Program-made: the position numbers and the translations under genes | Assembly (NCBI RefSeq): GCF_030294945.1 | Contig: NZ_AP018448.1 | Coordinates: 2,666,001-2,730,000, forward strand | Direction of reading: 5' to 3' | Origin: Streptomyces graminofaciens | GTDB lineage: Bacteria; Actinomycetota; Actinomycetes; Streptomycetales; Streptomycetaceae | DNA length: 64,000 bases | Shown: piece after piece, positions 43,456 to 53,700 of the stretch | Layout: every line of letters starts with the position of its first letter | How positions within the stretch are numbered: position 1 is the first letter of the stretch | The notes under the pieces: model-generated | What the model was told of the DNA's origin: nothing | Databases searched by the model: none | Seen by the model: only the letters and a program-made list of their open reading frames with translations

Positions 43456-44211
43456 TCATCGGCTCACCGGGCGCAGACGCAGCCCTTGCAGCCCGCCGTC
43501 CACCGCGAGTGCCATACCGGTGGTGGCGCCGGACAGGGGGCTGGCCAAGTAGGCGATGGCGCCCGCGACTTCGGCGGCCGAGACGAGTCGGCCGGTGGGC
43601 TGGCGGGCCTCCAGGGCGGCGCGCTCTGCGGCCGGGTCGTCGGCGGCGTCCAGGAGGCGGCCGACCCAGGGGGTGTCCACCGTGCCGGGGTTCACGCAGT
43701 TCACACGGATGCCCTCGCGGACATGATCGGCGGCCATGGCGAGGGTCAGCGAGAGGACCGCTCCCTTGGTGGCGCTGTAGAGGGCACGCTGTGGGAGACC
43801 CGCGGTGGCGACGATGGAGCAGGTGTTGACGACGGCCGCGTGGGACGACCGGCGCAGATGGGGCAGGGCGGCGCGGGTGACGCGGACCGTGCCGACCACG
43901 TTGACGTCGAGCACGCGGTGCCATTCGGCGTCGTCGTTGTCCTCGACGGTGCCCTGGGCGCCGATGCCCGCGTTGTTGACGACGACGTCCAGCCCGCCGA
44001 GCTCGGCGACCGCGGCGGCCACCGCCTCCCGTACGGAGGCGTCGTCGGTGACGTCGGCGCGGTGGGCGAGCATCGGCTTCTCGACCGACGACGGGTCCAG
44101 GTCCAGGACGGCGATCTGGGCGCCGCGCGCGGCGAGAAGTTCCGCTGTGGCCCGGCCGATGCCGGAGGCACCACCCGTCACCAAAGCCTTGAGCCCCTGG
44201 AAGTCACTCAT
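43456..44211 (-). CDS. SDR dehydrogenase, probable fucose-pathway enzyme
   Basis: 251 residues from ATG 44211. Classical short-chain dehydrogenase: TGGASGIG cofactor loop, NNAG, catalytic serine in NTCSIVATAG and YSATKG (YxxxK). LDLDPSS after strand 2 suggests NAD preference. The start overlaps the stop of the fuconate dehydratase remnant (ATGA), and the fucosidase gene lies upstream, so L-fucose dehydrogenase or 2-keto-3-deoxy-L-fuconate dehydrogenase activity is the best guess. The substrate cannot be fixed from sequence alone. Confidence 0.85.
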   Translation of the reverse strand: MSDFQGLKALVTGGASGIGRATAELLAARGAQIAVLDLDPSSVEKPMLAHRADVTDDASVREAVAAAVAELGGLDVVVNNAGIGAQGTVEDNDDAEWHRVLDVNVVGTVRVTRAALPHLRRSSHAAVVNTCSIVATAGLPQRALYSATKGAVLSLTLAMAADHVREGIRVNCVNPGTVDTPWVGRLLDAADDPAAERAALEARQPTGRLVSAAEVAGAIAYLASPLSGATTGMALAVDGGLQGLRLRPVSR

Positions 44212-44510
44212 GCGGCCTGCCTCTTCTGCGCGTCGATGCCCGTGTCGGCGAGGTCGGCGGCCCGGAAGGCGCCGCCGGGGAACGTGAACTCCGCGATGGA
44301 CTCCGGTCGCTTCGCGGCCGAGGAGCCCGGCGTGGTGGGTGCCGTGGTGGGTGCCGTGTGATGACCCCCTCGGATCACCACCGGGTCGAGGAAGTGGTCG
44401 TGCAGATGGTCGACGTACTCGATGACCCAATCCTCGGTCGTATCGATGGCGAACTTGGCGTGGAGGCCGTAGGGGTCGACTGCGGTGACGCGGGCGGTGG
44501 TCGACGACAC
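44208..44510 (-). pseudogene. L-fuconate dehydratase, middle deleted
   Basis: GTG 44510 after GAAAGGGG gives SSTTARVTAVDPYGLH, the start expected for an enolase-superfamily fuconate dehydratase. The next residues (DWVIEYVDHLHDHFLDPVVI, then RPESIAEFTFPGGAFRAADL) are the extreme C-terminus. About 330 residues, including the whole catalytic barrel, are missing. The remaining frame is open, ends at 44208 and is still coupled to the SDR by ATGA. A short repeat (GGTGGGTGCCGT, two copies near 44335-44356) lies in the retained C-terminal part. Confidence 0.65.
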
Positions 44511-44546
44511 AGAACCCCTTTCAGTCGTCACGAGGAGCTCGGCTCA

Positions 44547-44564
44547 TCTGAAGTATTCATCAGA
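44547..44564. promoter_or_regulatory. Inverted repeat upstream of fucose genes
   Basis: TCTGA, 8 bp, TCAGA in an AT-richer patch, 37 bp before the dehydratase start on the minus strand. It looks like an operator half-site pair for an IclR/GntR-type protein. Confidence 0.4.
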
Positions 44565-44678
44565 CCTATCTGGCACCACAACACCCGAAACCTCCAAGAT
44601 CCACCCGATTTCCGTCGAATTCGTCGGATCACGCCTACTCAGGGAGGCGGCGGCGCACCCGATCCGGCCCGACGACCG

Positions 44679-46259
44679 TCATGATCGCGACCGGTAGAGC
44701 CCGAACTCCGCCATGCGCGCGGACTGTCGCGTTCTCGTCACTCTCAGTCGCCACCTGCGGGCTCGGACGGGCCTCGGCAGCAGCAGGATGCGGCTCGCGC
44801 CGATCGTGCCCGCGGTGGCGACGGTGCTCCAGCCGCCCGTGCCGTCGGCCTCGACGACGCACCCCTCGACCTGCTGCCCCTCGCGTATGTCCTCCGCGAG
44901 ACGGATGCGGTCCACCTCCCGTACGGTGCCGAGGTCGACCGTGATCGTCCCCGGTGAGGTGGTGACCCGGCCGCCGAGAGCCAGGTTCTCGGGCAGCTCC
45001 CGGTCGATGCGCTCGCGGAACTCCCGGAGCCGGGTCACATCGGCGGCGGGGAGAAGGCCGTTCTTGTCCGGCGGGATGTTCAGCAGCAGTACGGCGTTGC
45101 GGCCCACCGAGCCGAAGTAGATGTCCGTCAGCTGCTGAACGGACTTCGGCTGTTGGTCTGCGTGGTAGAACCAGCCGTCGCGGATGGACACGTCGGCCTC
45201 GGCCGGCCACCACTGGAGGTAGTCGGCCACGGGCCGCGCGGCGACCAGGGCGGCCCGCCCTCCCATGTCGGGCGCGTCGTACGAGAGCGCGAAGTCCATG
45301 CGCCCGTTGTCCTTCTCCTGGACGGGTACGACGCTCCACTCGTTCTCTCGCGCGAACCCGCCCTCGTTGCCGACCCAGCGCACATCGGGGCCGGAGACGG
45401 CGATGGTGGCGTCCGGGGCGAGGGTCCGGATCAGCGTGTACCAGCTGTCCCAGTCGTACTTCTCGACCTTGTCCGGCGGGATGCGGCCCTGGGCGCCGTC
45501 GAACCACACCTCGTCGACCGGCCCGTACTCGGTGAGCACCTCGTAGAGCTGGTTGAGCATATGGGCGCCGTAGTCGGTGGCGGGGAGCGTGAAGGACGCG
45601 CCTCCGCCCGGGCGGTCGTCGCCCTCGACCAGGGTGGGGACGGTGCGCTCGCTGCGGGCGCTGCCGTTGGCGTAGACGCCGTGCAGATACTGGTTCTCGT
45701 CGGCGGGCGAGACGTAGACGCCGACCTTGATGCCGTGTCGGCGCATCGAGTCGGCGAACGAGCGGAGTACGTCGCCCCGTCCGCCCTGCCAGCTGCTCGA
45801 CGCCACGGTGTGGCCGGTGTAGCGGGAGGGGTAGAGGACGAAGCCGTCGTGGTGCTTGACGGTGAGAATGGCGAGTTTGAAGCCGCCGTCGCGCAGGGCT
45901 CTGGCCCACTGGTCGGTGTCGAGGCCGACCGGCTGGAAGACATCGGGGTCCTCGTCACCGGTGCCCCATTCGAGGCCGGTGAAGGTGTTCACGCCGAAAT
46001 GCAAAAAGGCCGTGCGTTCCAGCCGCTGCCAGGCGATCTGCCGTGCGGTGGGCCGGACCTGGGAGGCCTTGCGGACGAGTTCCGCCTCGGTGTCGTCGGG
46101 GCCGACCGGGATGCGGGAAGAGGGTTCAACGAAGGCCGGGGATGGCGGTACAAAGGGGGTGCCCGTGGCGGACGCGGGTGCCGCGAGGGTGAGGGAGGTT
46201 CCGCCGGACGAGGCGACCGCGACGGCCGCCGTGACGAAGAGGCGTCGGGAGACGGACAT
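44679..46259 (-). CDS. Alpha-L-fucosidase, GH29 family, Tat-secreted
   Basis: 526 residues from ATG 46259. Signal SRRLFVTAAVAVASSGG ending APASA: Tat type. The GH29 barrel shows RQIAWQRLERTAFLHFGVNT, TVKHHDGF, and the nucleophile aspartate in VDEVWFDGAQGR. A C-terminal F5/8-type C (discoidin-like) carbohydrate-binding domain runs from about 405 (LPENLALGGRVTTSPGTITV). The final residues LRVTRTRQSARMAEFGLYRS look complete. It removes terminal L-fucose from plant or host glycans outside the cell. The catabolic genes downstream on this strand are damaged. Confidence 0.94.
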   Translation of the reverse strand: MSVSRRLFVTAAVAVASSGGTSLTLAAPASATGTPFVPPSPAFVEPSSRIPVGPDDTEAELVRKASQVRPTARQIAWQRLERTAFLHFGVNTFTGLEWGTGDEDPDVFQPVGLDTDQWARALRDGGFKLAILTVKHHDGFVLYPSRYTGHTVASSSWQGGRGDVLRSFADSMRRHGIKVGVYVSPADENQYLHGVYANGSARSERTVPTLVEGDDRPGGGASFTLPATDYGAHMLNQLYEVLTEYGPVDEVWFDGAQGRIPPDKVEKYDWDSWYTLIRTLAPDATIAVSGPDVRWVGNEGGFARENEWSVVPVQEKDNGRMDFALSYDAPDMGGRAALVAARPVADYLQWWPAEADVSIRDGWFYHADQQPKSVQQLTDIYFGSVGRNAVLLLNIPPDKNGLLPAADVTRLREFRERIDRELPENLALGGRVTTSPGTITVDLGTVREVDRIRLAEDIREGQQVEGCVVEADGTGGWSTVATAGTIGASRILLLPRPVRARRWRLRVTRTRQSARMAEFGLYRSRS

Positions 46260-46283
46260 GCGTGCAGAGCTCCTCGGTTCGGT

Positions 46284-48128
46284 TCAGCGGGCGGTCAACT
46301 GCCATACGGCCTGGGGCTGTTGGTCCGGTGGGTACTGCACGAGCCGTCCCCCGTCCGCGATGTGCACGGCCATCCGGGTGATGGCGTTGACGAGTATGTG
46401 ACCGCCGGCCGGCCCGGGCTCCAGCACCCAGCGCTGCAGGGTGTTACCGACGGCGCAGATCTCCTCGGTGACCGCGCTGCCCGGCTCCAGCGGGACGTTG
46501 AGAACGATCCTTCCGCTCCGCGTCTCCAGGCATCTGCCGCTCGCGACGGATATGAGAGTCACGTATCCGTCCGGGGTGCGGCGCACCGTGTAGTCGGCGG
46601 TCACGGCCCCGCTGCGGAAGGTGTATGTCCCGTCGGTGACCGGCACCCGGGTCAGGTCGCGCCACCCCGGTGCGTGTCCGACCACTGCCGCCCTGGCGGT
46701 GAACTGGGTGTACGTCGCGTCCGGGTGCGGTGTGCCCCAGGTGGCCTGGGCAAGGTGCCGCAGGGCCGGGTCGAGATCGGTGGAAACCTCGTTCTCGGTC
46801 TCACCGCGCCCGTTGTCCGGCCAGAGGCTGATCTTCGCGCCGGTGATGCCCTTGGGGGAAGCGAGCTTCTCGCCCTCGAAGCTGCGTGGGTCCCAGTGCT
46901 GGTCGTACAGGCCCTTGGTGTCCGTGTGGAAGCCGCCGCGCACGAGATAGAGGGCGTAGGCGGCGTTCATCAGCGGGTAGCCGTCGGCGATGAGTCGGCT
47001 CGGTTTCACGGCCACGTTCAACCAGTGCTCGACGGTCGTGCCCGCCGTGACCGGCACGGTGTTGGCGCCGGTGAGTCCGTCGTTCCAGATCCGCAGCTTC
47101 TTGCCCTTGCTCGCCGCGTACGTGTGGACGCGGTTGACGAAGTCGATGAAGGCGTCCTGCGGAGTGGCGTTCTCCCCGTACCTGGCCCGCGCGTATCGGA
47201 GGATCTGTGGGTACTTGGCGAAGTCGGATCCGAGCATGTACTCGTCGGCGCCCATGTGCCAGGAGGCCGCCGGGAAGACCTCGGCGTACTCGTCGATCAG
47301 GCTTGTGTAGTAGTCGTAGGCGGCCTGCTGGGTGACGTCGAGCCGAGCGGGCTGTTTGTCGCCGTCGTCGTCGGTGAGCTGCAGGTCGGGGCGGTTCTCG
47401 ATCCAGGGGTCCATATGGCCCGGGGAGTTGATCTCCGGGATGATCTCGACGTGGTACTTCTCGCCGAGGGCGACGAGACGGCGGATCTCATCCTTGGTGT
47501 AGTAGCCCCAGGTGTTGGCCTCGGGGTGGGCGTCGCTCTTCACCTTGAGTTCCAGCAGGAGCTGGTTGAGCTTCTGGTACGCCATGTCGCGCACCAGGTT
47601 CTCCAGCCACTCCGTGGAGATGTGGATGTAGCAGGCGCAGACGCCGACGCCCCGCTCGGCGTACCGGGGCACGTCGACGGTCCGTCCGGCGGGTACGCGG
47701 TCGCTCTGGGCCAGGAGCTGGAGCAGGGTGCGGGTGCCGTAGAAGGCACCGGTGTCGGTCCCGCCGGTGATCGACAGGCGGGAGCCCGCGCGGAGTTCGT
47801 ACCCCTCGGCGCCCAGCCGGGCCGCGGACGGGTCGACGTCGACAACGATGTCTCCGGCCCGCGCGCCACCCCGTACGACGGGGACTCCACCGTGGCCCGC
47901 GGCGCCCAGGTCGTCGGCGAGCGTTCGGGCCACCGCCACGGCCGCGTCGTCCCCTGCCACGATGCGGGCGCCGGACCTGAAGGCGTAACTGCCCTGTCCC
48001 GCCGTCCAGTTGGAAAGCGAAGGCACCGTGACGGGAGGCGGTCCGGCCGCCGTCCCAGCCACCGCGGGAACAGGGGCCGCGACCAGCACCAGTCCCACCA
48101 CGACACCGACCACTCTGGACCAGGCCAT
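46284..48128 (-). CDS. Beta-N-acetylhexosaminidase, GH20 family, secreted
   Basis: 614 residues. I prefer ATG 48128 (GGTGGAG before it) over the GTG five codons upstream. Hydrophobic signal VVGVVVGLVLVAAPVPAVAG. GH20b N-terminal domain, then the barrel with the catalytic Asp-Glu pair in HMGADEY and substrate residues in INSPGHMDPW. A short ricin-like C-terminal module (from TLISVASGRCLETRSGRIVL) follows. It removes terminal GlcNAc or GalNAc, perhaps from chitin oligomers or glycoproteins. It is separated from GH29 by 24 bp on the same strand, so co-transcription is likely. Confidence 0.93.
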   Translation of the reverse strand: MAWSRVVGVVVGLVLVAAPVPAVAGTAAGPPPVTVPSLSNWTAGQGSYAFRSGARIVAGDDAAVAVARTLADDLGAAGHGGVPVVRGGARAGDIVVDVDPSAARLGAEGYELRAGSRLSITGGTDTGAFYGTRTLLQLLAQSDRVPAGRTVDVPRYAERGVGVCACYIHISTEWLENLVRDMAYQKLNQLLLELKVKSDAHPEANTWGYYTKDEIRRLVALGEKYHVEIIPEINSPGHMDPWIENRPDLQLTDDDGDKQPARLDVTQQAAYDYYTSLIDEYAEVFPAASWHMGADEYMLGSDFAKYPQILRYARARYGENATPQDAFIDFVNRVHTYAASKGKKLRIWNDGLTGANTVPVTAGTTVEHWLNVAVKPSRLIADGYPLMNAAYALYLVRGGFHTDTKGLYDQHWDPRSFEGEKLASPKGITGAKISLWPDNGRGETENEVSTDLDPALRHLAQATWGTPHPDATYTQFTARAAVVGHAPGWRDLTRVPVTDGTYTFRSGAVTADYTVRRTPDGYVTLISVASGRCLETRSGRIVLNVPLEPGSAVTEEICAVGNTLQRWVLEPGPAGGHILVNAITRMAVHIADGGRLVQYPPDQQPQAVWQLTAR

Positions 48129-48331
48129 ACCACTCCACCTCACAGGCAGATGAAGGCATCGGATGTCTGCATCCTTGAAGTGTTTCCATCACCTGTCAAT
48201 GGGGCTGCCGGATACGCAAGTTGAGAGAGGTGATCGGATGACCGGTTCCGGTCTGTGAAGTCGACTCTCGACGTGGTGCCGACCCACAGGGCACAGTGCT
48301 CCCACGCACACCACACCGACAGGGAGCACCC

Positions 48332-49708
48332 GTGACCAGCTGGGTCGGCCGGACCGCCGTCGAGATAGCCGCCGCCGTTCGGGAGAAGCGGATCACACCG
48401 CGCGCGGTGGTGGCAGAGCATCTGGCGCGGATCGAGGCTCTCGACGGGCGCGTGGGCGCGTTCCGCACGGTCCGCGCGGCGGTCGCCCTGGCCGAGGCGG
48501 ACGAGGTGGCCGCCCGCGCCGACCTGGCCGAACTCCCCCTGGCGGGCGTGCCGGTGGCCGTCAAGGACAATCTCCCGGTGCGCGGCGAGTCCAACCGACA
48601 CGGCTCCGCCGCGACCCCGGACACACCGGCGGACCACGACCATGTGACCGTGGCCCGGCTGCGCGCGGCGGGTGCGGTGGTCGTGGGCCTCACCAACATC
48701 CCCGAGCTGGGGGTTTTCGGCACCACGGACGGGGTGCACGGCATCTCCCGCAACCCGTGGGACCTCACCCGTACGGCGGGCGGCTCGTCTGGCGGCAGCG
48801 CGGCCGCGGTCGCCGCCGGGTTCGTGCCTCTCGCGCTCGGCAACGACGGAATGGGCTCGCTGCGCATACCGGCCGCGAACTGCGGTCTGCTGGGCCTGAA
48901 GCCGGGCTTCGGCGTCGTCCCTGCGGATGTCGGGCACGGCGACTGGTTCGGGATGACGGAGAACGGCCCTCTCGCGACGACCGTCGAGGACGCCCAGCTG
49001 ATGTTCCGGGTGCTGGCGGGCGACGCGGAAGCCGCCGGAAAGGCCGGCTCCGACATCGCACCGCCGTCCGAGTACGCGGCGTCAGCCCTGAGAATCGCGC
49101 TCTCCGTACGCAGCCCCCTGGCCGGCGTCGCCGTCACCCGCCCGTACGCCGATGCCGCCCGCGCGGCGGCGAAGTCACTGACCGGGGCGGGGCACCGGGT
49201 GCGGCCCGCCGATCCGCCGTACCCGCTCTGGCTGGGCACGACGTCGCTGGCGCACTGGACGGCGGGGACGGCGGTCGACGCCGAGGGCCTCGATCCGCAG
49301 CGGCTGACCCGGCGGACCCGGGTGCACGCGGCTGTGGGGCGCCGTTTCGAGAACGGCGTTCGCAAGAGCGGGCGCAGGGATCAGTTGCGGCGGCGGATGG
49401 AGCCGTTCTTCGCCGAGCACGACGTGCTGCTCACTCCCGCGCTCGCGCGGCGAGCCCCCGCCGCCGCGAACTGGCACGAACGGGGCTGGCTGCCTAATCT
49501 GCTGGTCAACACGTACTACTCGCCGCTGACCCCGGTGTGGAACCTGACGGGCTGGCCCGCGCTGTCGGTGCCGTTCGGCACACTGCCGTCGGGCGCTCCG
49601 GGCGCCGTGCAGCTGGTGGGCCGCCCCGGTTCGGAGCTGGAACTCCTGGCGGTGGCGGGCCAGTTGGAGCGGTCGGCCCCGTGGCGGCGGACGGCGCCGC
49701 TCGACTAG
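48332..49708 (+). CDS. Amidase signature-family hydrolase
   Basis: 458 residues from GTG 48332 (GGGAG RBS). The Ser-cisSer-Lys triad is visible: lysine in PVAVKDN, serines in TAGGSSGGSAAAVAAG. The family hydrolyses amides from simple nitriles' products to Glu-tRNA. No GatB or GatC lies near, so a free-standing amidase is likely. Its 3' end runs directly into the IS scars: the stop codon overlaps the first transposase fragment on the other strand. Confidence 0.92.
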   Translation: MTSWVGRTAVEIAAAVREKRITPRAVVAEHLARIEALDGRVGAFRTVRAAVALAEADEVAARADLAELPLAGVPVAVKDNLPVRGESNRHGSAATPDTPADHDHVTVARLRAAGAVVVGLTNIPELGVFGTTDGVHGISRNPWDLTRTAGGSSGGSAAAVAAGFVPLALGNDGMGSLRIPAANCGLLGLKPGFGVVPADVGHGDWFGMTENGPLATTVEDAQLMFRVLAGDAEAAGKAGSDIAPPSEYAASALRIALSVRSPLAGVAVTRPYADAARAAAKSLTGAGHRVRPADPPYPLWLGTTSLAHWTAGTAVDAEGLDPQRLTRRTRVHAAVGRRFENGVRKSGRRDQLRRRMEPFFAEHDVLLTPALARRAPAAANWHERGWLPNLLVNTYYSPLTPVWNLTGWPALSVPFGTLPSGAPGAVQLVGRPGSELELLAVAGQLERSAPWRRTAPLD

Positions 49709-49775
49709 AGGTGGAGCGCGGCCTGGCAGGCGATCACGAGCTTGTCCGTTCGCGCGGCCAGGCCGCGCCACTCCT
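49705..49775 (-). mobile_element. C-terminal scrap of an IS transposase
   Basis: Minus-strand LKEWRGLAARTDKLVIACQA then ALHL and stop, the usual last residues of IS5/IS6120-like DDE transposases (RGLATR.DK...YQAA). About 24 codons only. Confidence 0.5.
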
Positions 49776-49837
49776 TCAGCCCGCTTGCCCCTCCCGAAAG
49801 ACAGAAGCGGACATCAACCCACGTACCGCCCTGTGAC
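49776..49837 (+). mobile_element. IS end fragment, inverted copy of 59735-59797
   Basis: 62 bp matching the reverse complement of 59735-59797 with one mismatch and one indel. It carries the same terminal repeat (CCACGTACCGCCCT). It is a leftover end of the IS5-like element found intact in outline at 59740-61167. Confidence 0.8.
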
Positions 49838-50000
49838 CCCGTCCGGCCGTCGCCTGGACGGGGAGGAAGTCGTCGACGCCCAGGCGGTTCCACGGCGGCA
49901 TCGGCATCCCGGCCGGGGTCGGGCTGGCCGCGTCGAAGGCCCACAACCGGGTCAGCGCCACCAGGTCCTTGGTGACATTGTCACGGCGGGCCCCCGACTG
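49838..50000 (-). mobile_element. Fragment of a tyrosine recombinase (integrase)
   Basis: Minus-strand reading NVTKDLVALTRLWAFDAASP then GMPMPPWNRLGVDDFLP is a pattern I associate with Streptomyces plasmid/ICE integrases (LW..D....PAG...PPW...GVDDYLP). No start or catalytic C-terminus; a fragment of about 50 codons. Confidence 0.45.
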
Positions 50001-50004
50001 CCCG

Positions 50005-50532
50005 GCCACATGGTCGGCCCAAGCAGCGCTGGGAGACGGTGTCCTGGGTGGCGGTGTCCTGGGTGGCGACCGCGTCGTCCAGCACGGTGGAGTCCAGCGC
50101 CCGGCGGTGCTTGCCCTTGAGGACACCGGTGGCCTTCACGACCTCGCGCACGGCCTCGAAGATGCGGTTCGGGCGGGCGGAACGGGCCAGCCGGCGGCGG
50201 AAGTAGGCCAGCAGTGACGGATCGAACGCCATGTCGTGAAGGCCCAGCCCGCATCCTGCCTTCCACCGCAGATCGCACCGCAGTTCCTGGACCGTCTCGA
50301 AGTCCGACAGCCCGTGCAGGGCCTGCAAGGTGATCGCGGCGGCCAGGATCTGCGGCGGCATGCTCGGCCGTCCGTTCGCCGACGGATACATGTCCACGAA
50401 CATCTCGGCCGGGAACAGCTCGCCACGACGCTCGGCCAGAAACGCGAACACACTCCCGGCCGGGATCAGATCCCGGCACGTCCCCCACACGTCCGGCCCG
50501 ACCATCTCGCCGACCCATTCACCCATCGCCAC
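50005..50532 (-). mobile_element. IS1182-family transposase, N-terminal fragment
   Basis: ATG 50532 begins AMGEWVGEMVGPDVWGTCRD and contains the family's DUF772-like part (LFPAEMFVDMYPSANGRPSM, LQALHGLSDFETVQELRCDL, FEAVREVVKATGVLKGKHRR, STVLDDAVATQDT). After DTVSQ the frame and similarity stop near 50005. The catalytic half is missing, so this is an inactive relic truncated by another insertion or deletion. Confidence 0.75.
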
Positions 50533-50759
50533 ATGACGAGTCCGGCCCTTCCGCTGACGCGGCAGGGCCAGAACCCAAGATCTTCATGAGCCTCTGGCCA
50601 GTCAGCTGGAGCCCCTCACTCCGGGCCGGTCGATCAGCAGATCCGCCCTTGATCGGCCACTCCCGTGGGAGGCCCCGGTGCAGTGACGGCGACGGGTCCG
50701 CGGGTACAGGTGCGCGTGCGCACACCTGTACCCGCGTGTCTGCTCTGCTCGCCGCTGGT
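50533..50759. other. IS-flanking non-coding stretch
   Basis: Probably the 5' non-coding end of the IS1182-type relic (50533-50620), then unremarkable sequence up to the regulator stop. No gene seen. Confidence 0.4.
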
Positions 50760-53700
50760 CTACTGGTCGGGCTGGTCCTGGGCTGGGGACGGGGACGCCA
50801 GCTCCGCCCTGCCGGGCACCCCCAGTTTCCGGCCTGCTTGCTCGATCAGTCCGGTCACGTCGTGCGGGGTCAGGAGCAGGGCCTGGGCGATCTGACGGTC
50901 GCTGTGACCCGCGCGGAGCAGCTCGACCAGCCGGTGTTCGGTCAGGGAGAGGCTCGGGGCCACCGGCGGTGCCGGCTTCGGGCGCACTCCTGCCGCGGCG
51001 AGCGCTCCGCGCACCTGGCCGGCCAGCAGGACGCTGCCGCAGGTGTCCGCGAGGTGGAGCGCCTGGGTGAGGGCCTGGCGGGCCTCGTCGGCCTCGCCGC
51101 CGCGCATGAGGGCGGTTCCCAGCCCGTAGTGGGCGCGGGCCAGTTCCAGTCGGGCGGGGGACCGCTTCAGCAGGGCCACGGCCTCGCGCAGGAGAGCCTG
51201 TCCCTTGCGGCCGCCGTGGATGACGCCCAGGCAGCGTGAGGCCACCCCGATCGCTCGCTCGGTGCCCCACTGGTGGGCCAGCTCCAGTTCCTCGGTGGCC
51301 AGCTGGAGCGCGTCCGTCCGCTGTCCGAGCGTGAGGTGCAGCAAGGCCGCCCGCGACCGCCAGGGCGCCCCGGCCAGATTCGTGACCCGTGCGCGGTTCT
51401 CCTCCGCGCCGTACTCGTGCAGGACGGCGAGGGCTGCGGCCGGATTGCCCCGCGCCGCGAGCAGGCGACTGCGTGCGAGTAACACTGGGCCCTGCCAGGT
51501 CCAGCCCACCCGGTTGAAGTCGGCGTCCGCGGTGAGCGCTGCCGTCGCCGAGGTCAGGTCGCACTGCTCGATCAGTGATTCGCCCACCTGGGTCGTCAAC
51601 GCCAGCCTGACCCGAGGCTCCAAGCCCTGGTCGGCCGTGGTGGCGGGGTGTCCGAAGTCAGCGGTGAGCCGGAGCTGTCGGCCACGGCGGGCCTGGATGA
51701 GCAACTGCCAGGTCATCGCGGACGAGACCAATAGGAATGAGCCCCATCGGCCGCCCGTGTCGGCGATGCGGTCGAATCGCGCTGCCGCGTCGTCGAGACG
51801 GTCGGTGGCCGCAAGGGCCAACCCGGCGAGGGTCACGAGCATCTGGGAAGTGTCCACTGCGGCCAGGCCGCCTCGGAGGGCCCGGTCGAGGAGGTCGTTG
51901 GCGACCTGGGCGCTGGCTTCCCCGGTGATGGCCGGGGCGGACAGCGCGGCCAGGACCATGCACTCACCAGGGGTGTCACCGGCCAGCTTGTGGTCCCACA
52001 GCCGTCGCGCGTGCTGCCGGGCGACGGAGAGGGTGGACAGGTGGTCATAACCGATCAACAGCATCTGCGCCTGCAGGAACCACGACACCTCACGAGCAAG
52101 GCCCGTACCGTCGTCGGTCTGCCGCAGGTCCTCCACCGCACGGGCGAGGACGTCGACGGCACGCTCGTGCTCATGGCTGAGGAACAGCGCGCTGCCGAGC
52201 GCGGAGGCCGCGTCCGCCAGGGCGTACGGGTCGGCCAGCGCCGTCGAGGCCTGCGTCAGATGATGCCTGGCCGCCCCGACATCGACCTGCATCTCGTCCT
52301 TGCCCAACTCCAGCAGCAGAGGACCACGCTCTTCAACAGACACCGGCTCGCGCAGAGCCCGGCGCAGGTAGGCAGCGGTGACCTCCGGAGCCCCTCGGCC
52401 ACGAGCCGCCCGCGCCGCCTGTCTCAAGGTGTCCACCCACCAGGCCTCACCGCCCGGTTCGGCCAGCAGCAGGTGGGCCGCCACCAGGTCATCGGCCGCG
52501 CCGTCGCTCCGCAGCAGTTCGGCTGCCCGCGCGTGACCGGTGGCCAGCTCCACCGGCCCCAGGACGGCTTCGGCAACAGCAGTGCGGACCAGCGCATGCC
52601 CGAACCGCACCGGCTCATCGGACGCCAGCACACCGATCTGCCGCAGCCGACGGCCAAGCTCCCGTGCCGTCGACTCGCCCAGCCCCGCCAGCTCGGCCGC
52701 GACCTTCCAGGTGGCCTCGTCCCCCAGCACCACCAGGGCCCGCGCCAGACGGAGGACCGGCTCCGGTTCCTCGGCCAGCCGCTTGACCACGGTTCCGCCC
52801 AGGATCCGGCCCCGGAAATCCTCCACCAGATGGGCCTGATCGTCGGTGGCCCTGACCTGGTTGTCGGCCAGGGTCCGCAGCAACTCGTGCAGCAGCAGCG
52901 GGTTGCTTTCGGTGGCCGAGGCACACGCGGCGACGAACCGTGGTTCGCAGGGCCCCAGGCTCACCCGCACCAGGTGGGTCACACTGTCGATGTCCAACCC
53001 GGGCAAGCCGACCAGACGGCAGTACGGCTGTCCGGCGATCCGCTCCAGCATCGGCTCGACCCCGGCCCCGCCGTTCGGCCGCCCCACCAGCACCAGCAGC
53101 AAGGGCAGACCCCGCAGACGCCGCGCCAGGTACTCCAGCCACCGCAACGACGGGACATCCGCCCAGTGCACGTCGTCAACCACCAAGGCGACGGGCCCCT
53201 CATCGGCGACATGCACCATCAGCCAGTACAGACTGTGCAGAAGGCCCAGCGACGCCTCGGGCGACAATTCACCGGTCCCCTCCACACGCAGAGCGTGCGA
53301 CGCCAACTGCGCCGGCCCCGACAACAGCCGCGCCCGCCCCGCGTCACCGGCTCGGGCCAGCAAAGGCTCGACCAGCTGCCGCAGCACCGCGAAGGCGAAG
53401 CCCTGCTCCAGCTCCGCCCCGCTCGCGGACGCCACCCGGATCTCCCGCGGATCCTGGACGGCCACCCACGTATCCAGCAGCGCGGTCTTCCCCATCCCCG
53501 CGCCCGCCCGGACCAGCACCACGCCGCCCCGGCCCGCCCGGGCCTCACCGGCCGCACGCTCCAGCATCACCAGCTGGCCCTGACGACCGAGCAGGCCGGA
53601 CCCCACCGCACCGTCGTCGACAGGAGGACTCACCTGCCGGCCGGAGCGGCCCGCCGCGAGCAACGCGGCGGCGTCAGCGTCACCCAGCCCCAGCGCCGAC

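Noticed and set aside
45153-48224. 1023-residue open frame on the + strand opposite GH29 and GH20
   Set aside because: Antisense artefact spanning two well-defined hydrolase genes.
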